DNA of 64,000 bases from Chryseomicrobium palamuruense (GTDB lineage: Bacteria > Bacillota > Bacilli > Bacillales_A > Planococcaceae). Positions 53,748 to 62,284 of this stretch are shown piece by piece. Where the stretch lies: positions 186,001 through 250,000 of the forward strand of contig NZ_JBHSEF010000023.1 of assembly GCF_042649045.1 (NCBI RefSeq), given 5' to 3'. Position 1 is the first letter of the stretch. Each line of letters begins with the position of its first letter. A program made the translations under genes and the position numbers. Under the pieces are notes generated by a model. It was given only the letters and a program-made list of their open reading frames with translations, ran no database searches and was not told the origin of the DNA.

Positions 53748-54442
53748 AATGGCTTCACTTCCCTTCGTTCAAGCGGTCTGCGGAAAGCGATCAAAATTAG
53801 AAGGATACCGACCATTGCCGGGATGACGAATTGATTTGCACCGAACACCATCAAGGCGAGTACGGATACCACAAGACCAATAAGGGCACTCGTATGGCGC
53901 TTTTCCTGCAACCAGTTTTCCAAGAAGATCACCACAAACAGGGCCGTCATTACAAACAATAGCCCATCAGTATTAAACGTAATGAACTGTCCGAGTAAAG
54001 CACCAAGTGTAGAGCCGCCCACCCAGTAGATATGGTTATAGAGGGTGACGAAAAACATAAACCAGCCTTTATCGATGGTTGGGTCCGGTTTCGCTGTGTA
54101 ATTGATCGAAAACGACTCGTCGCACATACCAAAAATCAAATACAATTTCTTTTTCCCGACAGAATGATACTTATCTAGCATCGACAGGCCATAAAACAAA
54201 TGCCGTGCATTCACCATGATGGCGAGCAGAAATGCTTGGAAAGGAGCAAATGCCATCAATAGAAGATTGGCCGTAATAAATTCAATCGATCCTGCAAAAA
54301 TAAAAAGGCTCATCAAGATCGGAAAGATTGGATGAAATCCAAGAGACGTCATATAAATTCCATAGGCGGCTCCTAAAAATGTAAATCCGGCGAGGATTGG
54401 AATAGTTGCCGGAAATGCGGCGCGCGCGGCGTCTTTCACCAT
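53744..54442 (-). CDS. azlC: Branched-chain amino acid exporter subunit AzlC
   Basis: This is the large subunit of the exporter, 232 residues with about seven membrane segments. The hallmark MVNARHLFYGLSMLDKYH is present, and the N-terminal AFPATIPILAGFTFLGAAYG matches AzlC. It is divergent from guaC. Confidence 0.93.
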   Translation of the reverse strand: MVKDAARAAFPATIPILAGFTFLGAAYGIYMTSLGFHPIFPILMSLFIFAGSIEFITANLLLMAFAPFQAFLLAIMVNARHLFYGLSMLDKYHSVGKKKLYLIFGMCDESFSINYTAKPDPTIDKGWFMFFVTLYNHIYWVGGSTLGALLGQFITFNTDGLLFVMTALFVVIFLENWLQEKRHTSALIGLVVSVLALMVFGANQFVIPAMVGILLILIAFRRPLERREVKPL

Positions 54443-54631
54443 GCCACATCAGCCTCCTTTTCTCTACCTCAGTTTTACCACACTTTACTTGCTTGAAGTA
54501 AGACCATTTTCACAACTTTGGAATATTTACATTTCTCCTTTGACTTTCTTGTCCACTTCCTGTAAATTACTCAATGTACGAACATTAATTATATTTTTAA
54601 CTAAATTATTCGCTTTTAGGGGATGAATGAA

Positions 54632-55615
54632 ATGGAAAACGTATTTGATTATGAAGATATTCAGCTAATACCTAATAAATGTATCGTAGAAAGTCGCTCA
54701 GAATGTGACACGTCTGTGCAATTTGGAAAGCATACCTTCCGACTTCCGGTCGTGCCTGCGAACATGCAGACGATCATTGACGAGAACATCGCGACGTACC
54801 TTGCGGAAAACAATTATTTCTACATCATGCACCGTTTCCAGCCGGAAGCACGCAAAGCGTTTATTCAGAAGATGCAGGAAAAAGGACTTGTGGCATCCAT
54901 CAGTGTGGGGGTTAAGGCAGAAGAATACACGTTTGTCGAAGAGTTGAAAGAAGAGAATTTAGTGCCGGACTACATCACAATCGATATTGCACACGGGCAC
55001 TCCAACGCGGTCATTCGTATGATTCAGCATATCAAAACGCACTTACCAGAAACATTCGTCATTGCCGGAAATGTCGGGACACCGGAAGCTGTGCGCGAAC
55101 TGGAGAACGCAGGAGCTGACGCGACGAAAGTGGGCATCGGGCCTGGGAAAGTATGTATCACGAAAATCAAAACTGGTTTTGGAACAGGTGGCTGGCAGCT
55201 CGCGGCGCTTCGTCTCTGCGGAAAAGCAGCGACCAAGCCAATCATCGCAGATGGCGGCATTCGCACACATGGCGACATTGCAAAATCTGTCCGCTTCGGC
55301 GCCTCCATGGTAATGATCGGTTCTCTGTTCGCTGGGCATGAAGAATCTCCTGGGGATACAAAAGAAGTAGAAGGCAAACTTGTGAAAGAATACTTTGGTT
55401 CCGCTTCCGAGTTCCAAAAAGGCGAACGCAAGAACGTCGAAGGCAAGAAGATGTTTGTTGAGCATAAAGGAAAACTTCAAGATACGCTTACGGAAATGGA
55501 GCAGGACTTACAGTCTTCCATTTCGTACGCAGGTGGCGACTCTCTTGAAGCCTTAAAGCATGTAGACTATGTCATTGTGAAAAATTCCATCTTTAATGGT
55601 GATAAGGTGTACTAA
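54632..55615 (+). CDS. guaC: GMP reductase GuaC
   Basis: GuaC reduces GMP to IMP with NADPH, recycling guanine nucleotides. The 327-residue protein starts MENVFDYEDIQLIPNKCIVE, and contains the active-site GIGPGKVCITK with catalytic Cys. The ATG at 54632 is chosen by similarity to known starts and by AGGGGATGA upstream, rather than an ATG nine bases earlier. CGAA-containing half-sites upstream may bind PurR (weak). Confidence 0.96.
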   Translation: MENVFDYEDIQLIPNKCIVESRSECDTSVQFGKHTFRLPVVPANMQTIIDENIATYLAENNYFYIMHRFQPEARKAFIQKMQEKGLVASISVGVKAEEYTFVEELKEENLVPDYITIDIAHGHSNAVIRMIQHIKTHLPETFVIAGNVGTPEAVRELENAGADATKVGIGPGKVCITKIKTGFGTGGWQLAALRLCGKAATKPIIADGGIRTHGDIAKSVRFGASMVMIGSLFAGHEESPGDTKEVEGKLVKEYFGSASEFQKGERKNVEGKKMFVEHKGKLQDTLTEMEQDLQSSISYAGGDSLEALKHVDYVIVKNSIFNGDKVY

Positions 55616-55620
55616 TAGTA

Positions 55621-55659
55621 AGACCACCCGAGCCCAGTGGCTCGGGTGGTCTTTTTTTG
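55621..55659 (+). terminator. Terminator of guaC
   Basis: 14-pair stem AGACCACCCGAGCC / GGCTCGGGTGGTCT, four-base loop, then seven T. Confidence 0.95.
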
Positions 55660-55673
55660 ACTAGGAAGATCAA

Positions 55674-56082
55674 ATGGATCCTTATGTAAAATTTGGCTTG
55701 ATGATTCTTACATCAACGGTCGTTATGTACGCTCTTATGTATTTCAATACGTATGAACTCGGGCACGTGATATTTAGCGAAACCCGCGTCTATATGGCCA
55801 TCATGTTGGGTGGAATTATGTTACTTTTTCATGCTCAATATGTATAAGAAAAAAGCCCTAAACCTTGCTATTCTTGGTGGAAGCGTCGTAGTCATTGCGC
55901 TCTCCCTCTACTTAGTACGTAGCCAAACAACAGTGGTAGAAACGAGTTGGATGAAAGCCGTGATTCCTCACCACTCCATTGCAATTCTCACAAGTGAGCG
56001 AGCCAATGAAATTATCGAAGCCCAAAGAAAAGAGATTGATGAGATGAAGAGGTTGATCGAAGAATTGCAGTCACAAGAATAA
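55674..56082 (+). pseudogene. DUF305 membrane protein, frameshifted and shortened
   Basis: Frame 1 (ATG 55674, 57 codons to TAA at 55845) reads MDPYVKFGLMILTSTVVMYA and ends at LLFHAQYV. Frame 2 continues from the same point with FMLNMYKKKALNLAILGGSV then SWMKAVIPHHSIAILTSERA. The frames rejoin if the T5 run at 55825-55829 had one more T. In addition, the usual dozen residues between ILTSERA and EIIEAQRKEI are missing. Intact DUF305 proteins of this type are about 150 residues and accompany copper genes. Confidence 0.8.
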
Positions 56083-56091
56083 ACATTCCGA

Positions 56092-56126
56092 AAAGAGCAG
56101 GTCTGCAAAAAGCGGAGCTGCTCTTA
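56092..56126. terminator. Bidirectional terminator
   Basis: AAGAGCAG / CTGCTCTT arms with an inner TGCAAAAAGCG loop, between the DUF305 remnant and the convergent response-regulator gene. Confidence 0.7.
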
Positions 56127-56795
56127 TTTCCATTTATACCCGATTCCCCATACCGTCAGTATGTATTGATCCACTGGAAAATGAGCTTTTCTCAGTTTGT
56201 CACGCAGGTTCCGGATGTGTGAATCAACCGTGCGCGGGTCAGTGTACGTATTGTACTCCCAAGCAAGGGACAATAACTGCTCTCGTTCATAGGTACGTTT
56301 CGGGTGCTTCATCAAGGCTTCCACGATACAAAACTCTTTCATTGTCAAACTTACTTCATGCCCTGGCCACTTTAAGGAATACGCTTCGGTATCTAATGTG
56401 AAGCCATCGACATGTATGCCTCCACCTTCCGGTTCAGGAGCCCGGCGAAGAAGAGCTTCGACACGGGCCACCAGTTCATTCTCATCAAAAGGTTTGGTGA
56501 CGTAATCATCGGCACCGAGCTGTAACCCTTTCACCACTTCCTGCTTGCCTTCTCGGGCGGTCAACATCAAGATAGGTACGTCCGAAAACGTACGAATCTC
56601 TTGACATGTTTCCCATCCGTTCATTCCTGGCATCATGATGTCTAAAATCACTAAATGAACGACTTCCGTTTTTAGCAACTTCAGTGCTTCTTCGCCGGTG
56701 TATGCCGATCTGACATTGAAACCATGCGGCTTTAAGAAGAGCGCTATCAGTTCCACCATACGCTCCTCGTCATCGACCACTAAAATCTTCTTCAT
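56124..56795 (-). CDS. OmpR-family response regulator
   Basis: This is a 223-residue regulator. The receiver has the acidic pair at VVDDEER, the phospho-acceptor Asp in LVILDIMMPGMNGW and Lys in YVTKPFDENE. The C-terminal winged helix has DPRTVDSHIRNLRDKLR. The ATG at 56795 is chosen, with GAGGTG upstream. It is encoded 10 bases after the sensor kinase. Together with YdhK it is likely a CusRS- or envelope-type system. Confidence 0.93.
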   Translation of the reverse strand: MKKILVVDDEERMVELIALFLKPHGFNVRSAYTGEEALKLLKTEVVHLVILDIMMPGMNGWETCQEIRTFSDVPILMLTAREGKQEVVKGLQLGADDYVTKPFDENELVARVEALLRRAPEPEGGGIHVDGFTLDTEAYSLKWPGHEVSLTMKEFCIVEALMKHPKRTYEREQLLSLAWEYNTYTDPRTVDSHIRNLRDKLRKAHFPVDQYILTVWGIGYKWK

Positions 56796-56805
56796 CGTTT
56801 TCACC

Positions 56806-58164
56806 TCATTTACTCAGGGTTACTGTAAATGTACTGCCTTTTCCAGGCTCACTTTGCACATGAATCGTTCCTCCGTGCGCTTCGACAAGTTCTTTGACAA
56901 TCGAGAGGCCAAGTCCAGAACCGCCATGTTTGCGTGAACGCGACTTCTCTGTGCGATACAAGCGGTCAAAAATCGCTTCCTGTTCTTCTTTGCTAACGCC
57001 CACTCCTTCGTCTACAATCTGAATCACGACCGTGTGTTTCTTAGCGTACGCCCGGATCTGTGTCGTTGTGCCAGTCGGCGAATAGTGCATCGCATTATCT
57101 AATAGGTTAACGACCACCTGTTCTAAGCGGACCGGATCTGCTTCCACGACGAGAGGACTTTCACACGTCAGGTCTAACTGTTGCCCTTTTTCTTTAAAGG
57201 ATGGCGAAACGCGCTCATGAATATGCTGAAGCAATTCTGCCACATCTACGTGTTCTTTTACGATTCGGAATCCCGGATCGTCGAGCTGCGCGAGCTCAAA
57301 CAAGTCCTCGACAAGCAACGTCAGACGATCTGCTTCTTCTTCGATGATCTGCAGATAGCGGACTCGTTCTTCCTCACTGGTTTCAACCCTCTGCACGACA
57401 CGAGAGTATCCTCTTACATACGTCAGAGGTGTTCGAAGTTCATGGGACACGGACGAGAGAAAATCGGTTCGAGTTTTCTTGATGACCTGCAAATCTTTCG
57501 AGAGTTTTTGAATCGATGTGGACAGTTGCCCAATCTCATCGTCACGCCCAGCAGGTAGGGTCACATCAAATTGGCCAACACTCAATTTTTCTGTTGCCTG
57601 TTTCATTCGTTGAAGCGGCAGCGTTAAATACCGTGTTAAAAATACATAGATCAACGCTAAGATGAGCACACTTCCGATTCCCGCCAACAAGAAATGAAAA
57701 TTAAGCCGGTCCATAAGAGCGTGAATTCCCGCGGTACTCTGTAACTGGACAATGGCACCTTCCCCTTCTTGAAAAGGATGTACACTGATGAGATAGGGTT
57801 CTCGCTTCCAGTCCCCTTGCACAAGGGTATCTTGCGAATACGCGGATACATCTAAGCGTTCAGTCAAGCTGTCCCACTGAATGGACTGCTGTTCGGAATG
57901 CGCCACCAGTTGGTTTTCTGCATTCACAATCGCCACACCCTGACCTTCGCCTGATTCCATTAGTAAAATATGGCGGATGGTTTCTTCTGTAGTGTGGTCG
58001 ACTAAGACATCCCGGTGCTTCGCCCCAGCTTCCATCAGACGGGTATACTCCTCTTGCACGCGTGCATTGCCTATACTAGGGTGCAAATACATCATTAATA
58101 ACCCTTCTAGCACGACAATGGCCAGAAGAAATACTGCTGCCAATTTGGTTGACAACTTTTTCAT
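56806..58164 (-). CDS. Sensor histidine kinase
   Basis: This is a 452-residue kinase with two membrane helices (about 7-28 and 160-180) flanking an extracellular sensor, then HAMP (about 180-235), HisKA with phospho-acceptor His in SSVSHELRTPLTYVRG, and an HATPase domain (DNAMHYSPTG, GSGLGLSIVKELVEAHGG). The ATG at 58164 with AAGGGGGAA upstream is preferred to a longer in-frame start. Confidence 0.93.
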   Translation of the reverse strand: MKKLSTKLAAVFLLAIVVLEGLLMMYLHPSIGNARVQEEYTRLMEAGAKHRDVLVDHTTEETIRHILLMESGEGQGVAIVNAENQLVAHSEQQSIQWDSLTERLDVSAYSQDTLVQGDWKREPYLISVHPFQEGEGAIVQLQSTAGIHALMDRLNFHFLLAGIGSVLILALIYVFLTRYLTLPLQRMKQATEKLSVGQFDVTLPAGRDDEIGQLSTSIQKLSKDLQVIKKTRTDFLSSVSHELRTPLTYVRGYSRVVQRVETSEEERVRYLQIIEEEADRLTLLVEDLFELAQLDDPGFRIVKEHVDVAELLQHIHERVSPSFKEKGQQLDLTCESPLVVEADPVRLEQVVVNLLDNAMHYSPTGTTTQIRAYAKKHTVVIQIVDEGVGVSKEEQEAIFDRLYRTEKSRSRKHGGSGLGLSIVKELVEAHGGTIHVQSEPGKGSTFTVTLSK

Positions 58165-58186
58165 GTGCTTCCCCCTTTGCACCTGT

Positions 58187-58218
58187 TCAAAAAAGAGCCT
58201 TCCCTTCGGAAGACTCTT
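58187..58218 (-). terminator. Terminator of the YdhK-type gene
   Basis: AAGAGTCTTCCG / GGAAGGCTCTT imperfect stem and six T. It lies between the YdhK-type gene and the sensor-kinase start. Confidence 0.85.
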
Positions 58219-58223
58219 CACGC

Positions 58224-58802
58224 TTATTCGACAGTTGAAAGTTCGCTCTCCGTCACCCATTTGTGATTGGTGACCTCGTCCCCTGTCACTTTATCTGTAT
58301 AGTTTACCATATACACGGTTGTTTCTTCTGCGGAATCAATAGTTGCTGTTGCTCCGTCCATACCTTCCATATGATCGGCATCGAGAATCACTTCCGTTCC
58401 GGGCTCAAGAGGTGCTTGTCCTACATCTTCCACTTCCTCGTGAACGACCCACTTATGGTCCTCTACTGGATCGCCACCTGTCGTCGGTGTATACGATACG
58501 GTATAGACGGTTGTTGCGAAAGCGCCAACTACCTCTGCTTCCACACCTTCCATGCCTTCCATATGCGCATTCGTGATCATGGCTGTATCGCCTACAGCAA
58601 ACGTTGGATCCTGTGCTTCCTCAAGACCTTCTGGTATCGAACCGTCCGTAGAGTGGTCCATGTTCCCGTGGTCCATATCTCCATGATCCATCTCACCGTG
58701 ATCACCCATGTTTTCTCCATCCATCATAATGTCGTCATCTGTATCGCCACAAGCAGCTAACAATAGGGTAGCCGTTAACGTCATTGCTGCTAATTTTTTC
58801 AT
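58224..58802 (-). CDS. YdhK-type lipoprotein with two DUF1541 repeats
   Basis: This is a 192-residue lipoprotein (lipobox LAAC). After the Cys comes a Met/His/Asp-rich tract (GEMDHGDMDHGNMDHS), typical of copper-binding surface proteins, then two DUF1541 repeats of about 60 residues, each with HMEGM and HKWV. The ATG at 58802 is chosen because the first ATG (58808) is too close to AGGAGGA. It stands just upstream of the two-component genes, separated by a terminator. Confidence 0.9.
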   Translation of the reverse strand: MKKLAAMTLTATLLLAACGDTDDDIMMDGENMGDHGEMDHGDMDHGNMDHSTDGSIPEGLEEAQDPTFAVGDTAMITNAHMEGMEGVEAEVVGAFATTVYTVSYTPTTGGDPVEDHKWVVHEEVEDVGQAPLEPGTEVILDADHMEGMDGATATIDSAEETTVYMVNYTDKVTGDEVTNHKWVTESELSTVE

Positions 58803-58905
58803 ATTCATTCCTCCTGAACTCTAGCTTACTTCTTTCACAGAGTACCCAATAAATATGAAAAAATTATGCAGATGTCTACGTAGGATTTAAATTGCAACTA
58901 ATTTC

Positions 58906-60285
58906 CTACTGTGGTGCATGGCAAGCCTGCTGATAAAGAAGGACCATTTCGTCATCGGTTGTCGTGCCATGACGATAGATTTCTTTGTAAGGCTCCACCC
59001 CTCGACCGGTGATAATGATCCAGTCGCCAGAAGAGGCATGATGGAGCGCCGCGTGAATGGCTTCCGTTCGATCAGGGATGACCGTGCCGCTATAATCAAG
59101 CTCGTCATACTCCGCTAAAAGCTCCTCAACAGATAGGCCATTTAAATCATCCACGGTCAAAATCACTACATCACTCAAGCGCGTCGACACATCCAACATC
59201 TTTTGACGTTTCGTCCGGTCCCTATTCCCCCGGAAACCAAAGACGTGGAAAATACGACGCGCACCCTCTTCTTTCGCAGTCTGCAACAGAAATTCGAATG
59301 CTTCCGCCGTATGCGCATAATCAATGACAACTGTAGCACCTGTCGTAAGCGGATAGAGCTGAAATCTTCCAGGTACCCCTTTAAACGAATGAAGGCCTTG
59401 AATAAGGAGCTGTCGCGTACACATCATGTCTTCCGCAACGACCCATGCCATAGCGGCATTGAAGCGGTTATGCATGCCTTTTATTGTTGGGAAAGTGGTT
59501 TTTGCTCTCTCTTCTAAAAGGTTGGCATGTGGAACGTTTACTATCTCAATTCCCTGTGCCTCCAGTCGCTCAGCAAGCTGGGCTCCCCATGAGTTCTGCG
59601 TATTAATGACCGCTTTCCCACTTGGCTTTAATTGGGTGAACAGACGAGCCTTCACTTCAAAATACGCTTCCATCGTCTCATGATAATCCAGATGGTCGTG
59701 ATCAAGATTCGTGAAGAGCGCATAGTCAAATTCAAGTCCTTCAATCCGCCGTTGGTCGATGCCGTGAGAGGACACTTCCATAATCACTACGTCATCTTGA
59801 CTTTTATGGATGTACTGTTGAAGCTGAAGGCTGTCAGGCGTCGTGTTCAGTGATGCAAACTCTTCCCCATTGATTTCGTATTTGACGGTACCAAATAATG
59901 AACAACGTAGACCGGAAGCTTCCAGCATCTCTTTCAGCATAAAGGACGTAGTGGTCTTGCCATTTGTCCCTGTAATGCCAATCATGCACTTACTTGCGGA
60001 CGGATTCTGATAAAAGCGTTTCGCTACATGGGCAAGTACATAGCGAATATCCTCGACGACAAGGTAGGGAACAGTTGTCTCGACCTCCGTACGGGTGCCA
60101 ATAACTGCGACTGCTCCAGCCTCAACGGCTTGTGCGATGTAAGCATGCCCATCCGCATGATGCCCTTCTATGGCAAAGAACAGAAACCCATCTTTGATGC
60201 GGGATGAAGTGGTCTCAAGTCCTGTGATTTCGCAATTTGGAATCGATTGGGTGGTGAAATCTCTTAACAGTTCTTGCAGATTCAT
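58906..60285 (-). CDS. MurE-like Mur ligase (paralogue)
   Basis: This is a 459-residue Mur ligase. It has the N-terminal MurE domain, the central ATPase domain with GITGTNGKTTTSFMLKEML, NTTPDS and the carbamylated Lys in YFEVKARLF, and a C-terminal domain with ITGRGVEP. In MurE, a DNPR or DNPA motif selects diaminopimelate or lysine; here the corresponding stretch reads DDLNGLSVEEL. It is therefore probably a paralogue with a different amino-acid substrate. It lies outside any mur cluster. Confidence 0.88.
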   Translation of the reverse strand: MNLQELLRDFTTQSIPNCEITGLETTSSRIKDGFLFFAIEGHHADGHAYIAQAVEAGAVAVIGTRTEVETTVPYLVVEDIRYVLAHVAKRFYQNPSASKCMIGITGTNGKTTTSFMLKEMLEASGLRCSLFGTVKYEINGEEFASLNTTPDSLQLQQYIHKSQDDVVIMEVSSHGIDQRRIEGLEFDYALFTNLDHDHLDYHETMEAYFEVKARLFTQLKPSGKAVINTQNSWGAQLAERLEAQGIEIVNVPHANLLEERAKTTFPTIKGMHNRFNAAMAWVVAEDMMCTRQLLIQGLHSFKGVPGRFQLYPLTTGATVVIDYAHTAEAFEFLLQTAKEEGARRIFHVFGFRGNRDRTKRQKMLDVSTRLSDVVILTVDDLNGLSVEELLAEYDELDYSGTVIPDRTEAIHAALHHASSGDWIIITGRGVEPYKEIYRHGTTTDDEMVLLYQQACHAPQ

Positions 60286-60297
60286 GGCGGGAACTCC

Positions 60298-60876
60298 TCA
60301 TTTATGTGATTCTGGTTGTGTCGTGACCCACTTGGTTTGTAAGAAGTGGGCGGCAAACAAGATTAGGCCTGTGTAAATCACCAATAGACTTATACTTTGC
60401 CACGTGTAAGCCGATACTTGATGACCAGCATATGTATAGATGAAAATAAGGGGCAACTTGCCCAAACAAGTAGCCCATACAAACGTGAAGGATGTGACAT
60501 TTGCAAGGCTACTGACGATGTTAACACCTACCGATGGCACGACAGGAATTAATCGCCCCAGTAGAATAAAGAAAAATCCTCGCTTTTCTACGAGCTTCAA
60601 GAATCGCTTCGCCTTTGGGTGACGATGCAAATAATTCATTCCTTGTACCGTAAAGACTTTGCGAACAAGCCAAAAGACGACAAACGCCCCTGTGACGGAA
60701 GCGATTAGGTTCAAAGGGAAAGCGACCCAAAAGCCAAATGTATAGCCCATCGCAGCAAATATCACGGGCATCGGAACAAACGGGACAAAGGACAAGATAA
60801 TCAAAAGGAAAAATCCAATGACCGCGGTGGATAGGCTAGGTTGCTCTATCCAGTTGAGAAATACATCTTCGATCAT
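60298..60876 (-). CDS. VTT/DedA-type membrane protein (TVP38/TMEM64)
   Basis: This is a 192-residue membrane protein of the VTT domain family (SNARE-associated, TMEM64-like), which moves lipids or drives membrane energetics. Hallmarks are FVPMPVIFAAMGYTFGFWVA and GRLIPVVPSVGVNIVSSLAN. The start is ATG at 60876 or GTG at 60879, because the first ATG at 60888 abuts GGAAGG. It lies 12 bases upstream of the MurE-like gene, suggesting an operon. Confidence 0.88.
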   Translation of the reverse strand: MIEDVFLNWIEQPSLSTAVIGFFLLIILSFVPFVPMPVIFAAMGYTFGFWVAFPLNLIASVTGAFVVFWLVRKVFTVQGMNYLHRHPKAKRFLKLVEKRGFFFILLGRLIPVVPSVGVNIVSSLANVTSFTFVWATCLGKLPLIFIYTYAGHQVSAYTWQSISLLVIYTGLILFAAHFLQTKWVTTQPESHK

Positions 60877-61053
60877 CACACATGGCATCCTTCCTTTATT
60901 GATTTTGTCTTCAAAGTATATAGGGTATACATTCTATCTGAAAGAAATGTCCGGTATCTTCACAAAAAATGAATCAATAGACACGTCTTTACATACCCCC
61001 TATCAGTATAATACCATAGATTATAGTCGGATATAAAAGAAAGTGGGACGGGT

Positions 61054-61665
61054 ATGAAGAAAAAATTTGCAATCAATGGCGGAATTTCGTTCGGTTCTAA
61101 ATTGAACGCACGGCAATTATTGACCATTGCGGAGTATTTAGAGGAGAACCAAGAACTTGAACTTACTACGTTTCAACAACTCTATGTTGAACTACGTGAA
61201 GATCAGGAAGAGAAAGCATTACAAGCCTTCAAAGAAGCAGGGCTCTCTGTCTATCCCGTCGGAAATTTTGTGAAAAGCTTGCGGACATGCAATTTCTGCA
61301 AAGGGTCGGAAGAAGAAGGAATGCCTGTTGCCAAAGAAATCAATGCCCGGATTGCGGGACGACCGGTACCCTTCACTGTACGCGCAGCCTATACAGGATG
61401 TGCTGTGGGGTGCGGGGAGCCACTTGCGAACGATATAGGTATTATGAAAATCAAAGATACGTACAATCTTTATGTAGGCGGAAAAGCGAAAGGCATTGAC
61501 GCACAGCTCGGCACGCTGGTCCTTGAAAAAGCGCAGCCAGATCAACTTTACCAAGCCATTGACCGTGTCATTGACCTATATGCCGAAGAAGGTAAAAAAC
61601 GTGAACCTCTCGCCAAATTTGTGCACCGATATGGAATTGAGGAGTTGCAGGGGTTGTTTAGGTAA
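61054..61665 (+). CDS. Half-size nitrite/sulfite reductase-like Fe-S protein
   Basis: The 203-residue protein carries a ferredoxin-like N-terminal half of nitrite/sulfite reductases and the cluster motifs TCNFCKG and GCAVGC (C-x3-C), which hold the [4Fe-4S]/siroheme site in complete enzymes. It is only half the length of a complete enzyme. It could be a siroheme-decarboxylase-like or accessory protein. The promoter region carries paired GGGTAT motifs. Confidence 0.8.
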   Translation: MKKKFAINGGISFGSKLNARQLLTIAEYLEENQELELTTFQQLYVELREDQEEKALQAFKEAGLSVYPVGNFVKSLRTCNFCKGSEEEGMPVAKEINARIAGRPVPFTVRAAYTGCAVGCGEPLANDIGIMKIKDTYNLYVGGKAKGIDAQLGTLVLEKAQPDQLYQAIDRVIDLYAEEGKKREPLAKFVHRYGIEELQGLFR

Positions 61666-61727
61666 GACCTGTTCTGAGAATGGATTTTTAGAACTGTCCT
61701 GCCAAGGAATTTCGAGAATTATTCTGC

Positions 61728-61756
61728 TTGCACACGCTTACAAAACAGTGTACGAT
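61728..61756 (+). promoter_or_regulatory. Sigma-A-type promoter of cdd
   Basis: TTGCAC, 17 bases, TACGAT. A small hairpin GCCTA-CAAT-TAGGC follows in the leader. Confidence 0.6.
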
Positions 61757-61826
61757 TATGTTCCTGCCTACAATTAGGCATATAGGGAACTCCAACCAGT
61801 TCATTTTTCTTGAGAGGAATGATTGT

Positions 61827-62225
61827 ATGAATAGAGAACAACTTGTTGAACGCGCTCGCGAGATCAAAGTACGTTCGTACTCACCATACTCCAAGTTTCC
61901 AGTAGGTGCGGCGATACTTATGAAAGACGGCCGTGTGTTTACAGGCGTCAATGTGGAAAATGTATCGTTTGGTGCAACGAACTGTGCCGAGCGTACAGCG
62001 ATTTTCACTGCGATCACAGAAGGCTACAAAAAAGGGGACTTCGTTGAAATCGCCGTGAACGGAAACACGGAAGACTTCTTGCCGCCCTGCAGCATCTGTC
62101 GCCAAGTCATGGCTGAATTTTTCGAACCAGACCTACCGGTTCACTTAACAAACGATAAAAACGAGATTCACACACTGGCTTTAAAGGAATTATTGCCGTT
62201 TGCGTTTACTGATTTAGAGATGTAA
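61827..62225 (+). CDS. cdd: Cytidine deaminase
   Basis: Cdd converts cytidine or deoxycytidine to uridine or deoxyuridine in pyrimidine salvage. The 132-residue protein has the zinc-binding NCAERTAIF and PPCSICRQVM motifs. The ATG at 61827 is chosen, with GAGAGGA upstream; a longer frame lacks a site. Confidence 0.96.
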   Translation: MNREQLVERAREIKVRSYSPYSKFPVGAAILMKDGRVFTGVNVENVSFGATNCAERTAIFTAITEGYKKGDFVEIAVNGNTEDFLPPCSICRQVMAEFFEPDLPVHLTNDKNEIHTLALKELLPFAFTDLEM

Positions 62226-62231
62226 TGGAAC

Positions 62232-62267
62232 ATGCCGCCTCGCAATTTTGCGAAGCGGCATTTTTAA
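62232..62267. terminator. Bidirectional terminator
   Basis: Stem ATGCCGCCTCGCAA / TTGCGAAGCGGCAT with a short loop and T runs, between cdd and the convergent citrate synthase gene. Confidence 0.9.
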
Positions 62268-62284
62268 TGAACTTACCAGTATCG

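Noticed and set aside
54571..54620. Two CGAA half-sites resembling a PurR box before guaC
   Set aside because: Both boxes differ from the consensus and are 18 bases apart instead of 16-17, and they lie over the ribosome site; kept only as a remark.
55024..55480. Long minus-strand open frames opposite guaC
   Set aside because: They have no ribosome site and no recognisable domain, and lie entirely within guaC.
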